NCBI GenBank assembly: GCA_016288315.1
Contig: JAEEYU010000007.1
Location: 1-64,000, forward strand
DNA from: Clostridiaceae bacterium
GTDB lineage: Bacteria > Bacillota > Clostridia > Oscillospirales > Acutalibacteraceae
Reading direction: 5' to 3'
Length of the DNA stretch: 64,000 nucleotides
Shown in pieces: positions 59,150-64,000 of the stretch. Positions within the stretch are counted from its first letter, which is position 1. Every line of letters begins with the position of its first letter. Both the position numbers and the translations under genes were made by a program. The notes beneath the pieces were generated by a model. That model was not told the origin of the DNA. It saw nothing but the letters and a program-made list of their open reading frames with translations, and made no database searches.

Positions 59150-60672
59150 TCATCCTTTGTAATTATCCAGCGGTCAACGTTGCCGAAAACGTCCGTAATA
59201 CAGCAGGCGGAATCGCCGAAATCAATCGAATTTGTGTAGAGCGCAAGCCCCGAGCGGTAGCACAGCGGAATAAACGGCAGCTCAGATGAGAACACGTTTA
59301 TAAAATCCATAAGCTCGCACTCGCCCGAAAGCATCTGCACATACCTTGCGAAGGATTGCTCCTGCATGTCGGGCATAACCCCGTAGGAGCACCGTCCGCC
59401 CCTGAAAAGCGGGTAGAGATTCATATTGTCCGTCAGGCGTATTTCGCCTATATACATATCAAAATCGCCGTTTCGCACAGCGGTGTAATAATCCTCTTTC
59501 GGCAGGGCGTGAATCATAACACTGAGCCCCGCCTGCGCAAGCATCTGCCTTATCTGCTTTGCCGCGTCGAGCTTGAAGCCGTTTTCTCCGTTTACCACAA
59601 GCGAGAACGGCATTCTGCCGGGATTGTTCCCGCTCTCTTCAATCAGCGAGGCGATGTCCGAGTTTTCAACCGTCGGCGCTCCGTCGGTGCCCGCAATCAC
59701 ATACCAGTCCGGGTTAAACGGCGAAACCGCCGCCTTTGCGTGCCCCTGGAAGGAGCTTGTCACCAGCTCGTTCCTGTCAATCGCCGAGCTTACCGCCCTG
59801 CGGATGAGCGAATCGGCAAGATATTCGTTGGAGCCGTTTATGCCCAGATAAACCAGGTTGTTCATCAGCACGTTCTGAGTCTTTGCGTTCACCCTCGTGT
59901 AGCTCCCGTCCTCCAGCTCGTCAAACGAGAAGCAGGTGCTCCCGATTTCAAGCGACGAATTAGTCACAGATGAATCCTTGATTTCCGTAAGTTCAAAGCA
60001 GGTTATCGACGGCGCAAAGCCCTTTCTGTTCGGGTTTACCCTGAGCAGGAGCCGCCCCGCATCCTCCGCAAATATATATCTGCCCGTGCCCGTCGGTCTC
60101 GCCTCGTCCGAGCCCTCCTTGATAATCGGGAATGTAAGGCAGTTCTGAGCGTATATATCCGGCTCGTCGAGCGTGAATATCATATTCGAGGCGTTGGGCG
60201 TTGACACCGATGTAAAATGCGCCAGCCGCTCGCCGTAAACATCCGATTCCTTCGCAAGCTCAAACGAATAAACAATGTCCTGCGGCGTGACGGGCGTTCC
60301 GTCACTGAAACGCGCGGAAGAGTCGAGCATGACATTAACCGTTCCCGTTCCTCCCGCGCAGCCCTTCGCCACCGCTCCGTTGAGGTTGTAGGCGGAGTCG
60401 AGCGTAAAAAGCCCGTCATAAACAAGCGAGAGCAGACGGATATTTACGGAGCTTACCGCCTCATAGGGGTTGAGAGAGTCGTTTTTTGCATAGACAAGCC
60501 TCGCCTGCGCCTGAATCGAGCCGTCCTCGTTTGTCTGCGGCTCAACGGACACCTTCGTCTGTGCGCCCGGCAGCGGCAGGTCAATATCCTTACCCGAGCA
60601 TGCGCTGAAAACAAGGGCGGGAATCACCGCCGCCAGCAGAATGCAAATAATCTTCTTCATGTCTCTCTCCAC
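59146..60672 (-). CDS. Extracellular solute-binding protein family 5 (lipoprotein)
   Basis: Lipobox 'ALVFSACSG', 'ARFSDGTPVTPQDIVYSFELAKES'. Overlaps recG by 4 nt. Confidence 0.88.
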   Translation of the reverse strand: MERDMKKIICILLAAVIPALVFSACSGKDIDLPLPGAQTKVSVEPQTNEDGSIQAQARLVYAKNDSLNPYEAVSSVNIRLLSLVYDGLFTLDSAYNLNGAVAKGCAGGTGTVNVMLDSSARFSDGTPVTPQDIVYSFELAKESDVYGERLAHFTSVSTPNASNMIFTLDEPDIYAQNCLTFPIIKEGSDEARPTGTGRYIFAEDAGRLLLRVNPNRKGFAPSITCFELTEIKDSSVTNSSLEIGSTCFSFDELEDGSYTRVNAKTQNVLMNNLVYLGINGSNEYLADSLIRRAVSSAIDRNELVTSSFQGHAKAAVSPFNPDWYVIAGTDGAPTVENSDIASLIEESGNNPGRMPFSLVVNGENGFKLDAAKQIRQMLAQAGLSVMIHALPKEDYYTAVRNGDFDMYIGEIRLTDNMNLYPLFRGGRCSYGVMPDMQEQSFARYVQMLSGECELMDFINVFSSELPFIPLCYRSGLALYTNSIDFGDSACCITDVFGNVDRWIITKDE

Positions 60673-60860
60673 CGTCCTCCGCCTGCGGAATAATTTTATA
60701 CTTCAAAACGGCGTAAACAAACAAAATTCTCCGCCGTAATATTCAGCAACAAATTACAATAATAATATATTATACTCTCTGATTATAAATATTGCAAATA
60801 TATAGTGAAATTAATTACAAAATATCATCTGCATATCTCTCCCGGCAAAAATTCTTAACA

Positions 60861-60896
60861 AAAAAGGACCTGCCTAAAGCAGATCCTTTTGATTAT
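60861..60896 (-). terminator. Terminator hairpin matching the ends of the MITE-like element
   Basis: AAAAAGGACCTGCC-TAAA-GCAGATCCTTTTGATTAT; arms match 42584.. and ..42896. Confidence 0.75.
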
Positions 60897-60906
60897 ATTC
60901 TGTTGC

Positions 60907-61893
60907 TTACTGAAGGTATGCGAACAGGTCGTCGCCTGTTTTTGCCGTGAGGTATGAGGGGGCGATGTCAAGAACGGTTCTGCAGCCCCTGAAGCCCTCT
61001 GCGCTCAGGCGGTATGCCGCTCTTGCGTATGCGAGAAGAACGGAGGCGGTGAACTCGGGGTTGGAGTCGAGAGTCAGGCGGTATTCAATCATCGCCCTGT
61101 CCTCTCCGTTTTTGCCGATGCTGCCGCAGCGGAACACAAAGCCCTGGTGGGGCAGACCGCTGTGGTCGCGGTCGAGCTCCTCCTGAGTTATGAACGTTAC
61201 CGTCGTGTCATAATCGGCGAAGTAGTTGGGCATCTCTTTGATTTCTTTTTCGATTCTCGCCTTGTCCGCGCCCTCTTCTGCAACAACAAAGCACTCTCTT
61301 GTGTGCTTCTGGCGTGTCGTGAGGTCGGGGTTTGCACCGCTTCGCACAGCGTCAAGAGCGGCAGGCACGGGAACGGTATATTGTTTTGCGTCTTTGACGC
61401 CCTCAACTCTGCGTATGGCGTCGGAATGTCCCTGGCTTACGCCCTTGCCCCAGAACGCATAGTCTCTGCCTACGGGCAGAACTGCGTCGCCGTAAATGTG
61501 GTTTACCGAGAAAAGGCCCGGGTCCCAGCCGACGGAGATAACGCCTACAGTGCCGTTCTCTTTTGCAACTTTGTCAACGTTTTTGAAATGCTCCGCTATG
61601 CGCACGTGGGTGTCAAAGGAGTCAACAACATTGAAGTATTCTGCAAGCGCCGGTGTCTGAACGGGCAGGTCTGTCGCGCTGCCGCCGCAGACTATCATAA
61701 CGTCGATTTCGTCCTTGTGTGCGGGCGCGTCTTCCGATTTGTAAACGGGAACACCCTGCGTGATTGTCCTGACCGTCGAGGGGTCGCGCCTTGTGAAAAC
61801 AGCCGCAAGAACCGTGTCGGGGTTCTGCATAATTGCGTATTCAACGCCCTTTGAGAGATTGCCGTAGCCGTAAAGTCCTATTCTGATGCTCAT
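60907..61893 (-). CDS. ddh: meso-Diaminopimelate dehydrogenase
   Basis: 'RIGLYGYGNLSKGVEYAI', 'VDSFDTH', 'SVGWDPGLFSVNHIYGDAVLP', 'FWGKGVSQGHSDAIRRV'. Confidence 0.93.
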   Translation of the reverse strand: MSIRIGLYGYGNLSKGVEYAIMQNPDTVLAAVFTRRDPSTVRTITQGVPVYKSEDAPAHKDEIDVMIVCGGSATDLPVQTPALAEYFNVVDSFDTHVRIAEHFKNVDKVAKENGTVGVISVGWDPGLFSVNHIYGDAVLPVGRDYAFWGKGVSQGHSDAIRRVEGVKDAKQYTVPVPAALDAVRSGANPDLTTRQKHTRECFVVAEEGADKARIEKEIKEMPNYFADYDTTVTFITQEELDRDHSGLPHQGFVFRCGSIGKNGEDRAMIEYRLTLDSNPEFTASVLLAYARAAYRLSAEGFRGCRTVLDIAPSYLTAKTGDDLFAYLQ

Positions 61894-61899
61894 AATATT

Positions 61900-64000
61900 T
61901 TAATCCTTTCTGTTGATTAAATCCGGAACAAAGTATGCCGCCGCCGCGACAGCCGCCGCAATAAGGCAGGAGGTTATCGAGCCGGGAACATTTGAGGTCG
62001 CCGCAAGAATCACGCAAACCGCAAATCCGAGAACGGCGAGCGCGATCTGAAGCATTATACCGAAATCCGCGTTCTTCACAAGCGATGCCGCCGCCGTTAC
62101 CGCGCGCAGCATTGTGAAGGCATCGCCGTTGTGACCGAGCTTTGCGGGGGCGCTTTCCGCCTCCTCGTTTCGCCTGCGCGCAAACAGTCTGCCCGCCACG
62201 CTTCCGAGAACGCAGAACGCCGTTTTCGGCAGCCCGAATCCGCGCGAGAGCAGGTCCTCCGTGACGTTCACGTCATTTGTGCGCACAATTATCGAAACAC
62301 CCGAATCCTCAAGCTTTTCAAAGAAGGGTCGCAGGTTTAAGTCAACCGCATAGCTCACAACAAACATAGCGGCAAGCTTTCCGCACACCGCAAGGTAGAG
62401 CACCCTCTTGCCAGTCGAAGTGTATTTCTCCTCAAGCGCAGGGTCTGGAACGTTTACCCCGTGGTTTTCAAGCAGCGTTCTGTTGCCGAGCAGAACCTTC
62501 TGCGAGTGTATCCTTGCCGAAATGCCGAGCTTGTCTTCGTATGCGAGGTCCCGCACCGTCGGCAGAAGGTTGTGGTCCTCGCTTATCACGTTTTCAAAGC
62601 ATTCGCGAAGCGGACCGTTAGATTTTATGACAAGCGCCGCCGCGTAAACAAGCAGGTCGTCCATGCGAATCTGTTTGAAATCGACCATACCGTGCATACG
62701 GCATTTTGAGCGGTTGAAGATGTCGCCGCTGTCGAGCACGACGCCGTTTGTGTTAGTGAATTCAAGGGCGGAATCAAGTCCCGAAACAAAGGCGCCGTCC
62801 TTGTTGAGCGCCCTACCCGCGGAGTTGAGCGAAACGGCGGGAACAAACGAGGCAAACAGCGGTGCGCTCAGCACAAACGCGCTCACAGCCGCCGTGAATG
62901 CGGCAAGAAAATCTCTTGCAATAAAACTGCTTACGCCTGCCGTTACAAGAGCCGCAACAGCAGAGAGAGGCAGTATTCTCTTAACCGCCTTGACCTCGGG
63001 CTGACTGCTGTCGGAGTATTTCATAAAGCCCTCGGGAAAATCCGCCTTTGAGGAGTAGAGCAGGTCAGCCCTGTCAAGCATAATGCCCCTGCTGAGCTCC
63101 CTTATCTCGTTTTCATCCTCAAAATTGTGTATGGTGTAAAGCTTCTTTTCATATTTGTATGCGCACAGTTCAAAGTTCTTGATTATGCGCTTTGCGTTGA
63201 AGTAGTCCGCCGCGCTGACGGCAGCAAAGGCGAGAATGCCGAGCATCGCAAAAACGGGTGTGTCGCCGCCCTGCCTGATTTCAACCGCCGCCGAGACGGT
63301 CAGGTGCAAAAAGATAAGGGCGTTGGCAACAGCCGCAACGGATGACGAGTCGGGGCTGCCCTTGAGAACCGAGTTGAAGCCGGCTGAAAGAATCCTGCTG
63401 TTGAAAACCATAGCCGCAATAAGAATAACGGCGTTGGCTATGTAGTAGCCCGCTCCGCCCGTGCAGAAAAGGGATGACTCCGAAAAAGCCGCAACAAGGT
63501 TGAATATGAGAAGCACGATTTCAAGCAGTGCGTCAATTAAAATCTGGCGCAGGCAGATAATTCCCGCCGCATTGAGCGAGGAGTGAACGTGCCTGCGGTC
63601 TGCCGGCTCGTTGTATTCGGGCAGCGCCTTGCCCAGAGAATAGAGCCGTCTGCCGCCCGTCGTCTTTTTAGCCTTCTTCTTTTTGGGCTGTTCGGGGGCC
63701 GCGCCCGGTATTTCATCATCGGCTATCTTTTCAAACGATATTCCGTCAATTTCCTCGGGCACGTCGTCTTTAAGCTCCTCGGCGGTTACAATAAAGTCCT
63801 TTGCCTTGTGCCGCCTTGACTCGCTGAGCATCGCCTCAAGCTCCGCCTCGCTCGTGCTGTCGGGCAGAGACTCCTCGGGAACGGGCTCAAAGCCGGAGAG
63901 CTTTATCTGACCGGGGAATTCCTCATCTTTGAGTTCAATCGGGGCGGGCTCGTTCTTTTTGCCCGCAACCCTTGTTCTGTCAACCGCCTTTGCCTTGTCT
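61900..64000 (-). CDS. P-type-ATPase-like membrane protein with degenerate catalytic motifs (5' end beyond the window)
   Basis: 'FVPAVSLNSAGRALNKDGAFVSGLDSALEFTNTNGVVLDSGDIF' and 'KVLLGNRTLLENHGV...SGVSIIVRTNDVN' follow the P1B-ATPase layout. The frame stays open upstream of the listed ATG to the window edge. Confidence 0.7.
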   Translation of the reverse strand, partial: DKAKAVDRTRVAGKKNEPAPIELKDEEFPGQIKLSGFEPVPEESLPDSTSEAELEAMLSESRRHKAKDFIVTAEELKDDVPEEIDGISFEKIADDEIPGAAPEQPKKKKAKKTTGGRRLYSLGKALPEYNEPADRRHVHSSLNAAGIICLRQILIDALLEIVLLIFNLVAAFSESSLFCTGGAGYYIANAVILIAAMVFNSRILSAGFNSVLKGSPDSSSVAAVANALIFLHLTVSAAVEIRQGGDTPVFAMLGILAFAAVSAADYFNAKRIIKNFELCAYKYEKKLYTIHNFEDENEIRELSRGIMLDRADLLYSSKADFPEGFMKYSDSSQPEVKAVKRILPLSAVAALVTAGVSSFIARDFLAAFTAAVSAFVLSAPLFASFVPAVSLNSAGRALNKDGAFVSGLDSALEFTNTNGVVLDSGDIFNRSKCRMHGMVDFKQIRMDDLLVYAAALVIKSNGPLRECFENVISEDHNLLPTVRDLAYEDKLGISARIHSQKVLLGNRTLLENHGVNVPDPALEEKYTSTGKRVLYLAVCGKLAAMFVVSYAVDLNLRPFFEKLEDSGVSIIVRTNDVNVTEDLLSRGFGLPKTAFCVLGSVAGRLFARRRNEEAESAPAKLGHNGDAFTMLRAVTAAASLVKNADFGIMLQIALAVLGFAVCVILAATSNVPGSITSCLIAAAVAAAAYFVPDLINRKD

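Noticed and set aside
57749-59239. Two 233 aa plus-strand ORFs over recG
   Set aside because: Antisense shadows of recG; composition not protein-like.

Overview
This is a 64 kb chromosomal window from a low-to-mid GC gut-type Clostridia (Ruminococcaceae/Oscillospiraceae-like, inferred from protein and promoter character). It is mostly ordinary metabolism. Recognisable blocks are: a MarR-ABC-ABC efflux operon; zapA/U32 peptidase; tRNA-Thr and tRNA-Tyr; an aromatic 2-oxoacid oxidation operon (hotdog thioesterase, iorA, iorB, paaK-like); larB/larC/larE for the nickel-pincer cofactor; a TPP riboswitch followed by thiSFGHE; corA; large secreted proteins; malic enzyme, glpK, uxaC; a domain-permuted GH3; cysK; recG; and ddh. 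No prophage, CRISPR array, rRNA or transposase was found. The items most worth follow-up are: (1) a compact operon of a stand-alone AMP ligase, a stand-alone condensation-type acyltransferase and a carrier protein, behind a palindromic promoter; (2) a P-type-ATPase-like membrane protein at the right edge whose catalytic motifs are all degenerate; (3) a two-copy, highly structured, transposase-free repeat whose ends lie inside terminator-like hairpins, with a matching 'empty' hairpin elsewhere in the window; (4) a tRNA-like element between a sigma factor gene and a zinc-ribbon gene; (5) a secreted permuted-papain-like protein with a DPENP linker. All functional calls come from reading sequence and motifs; no database search was run.
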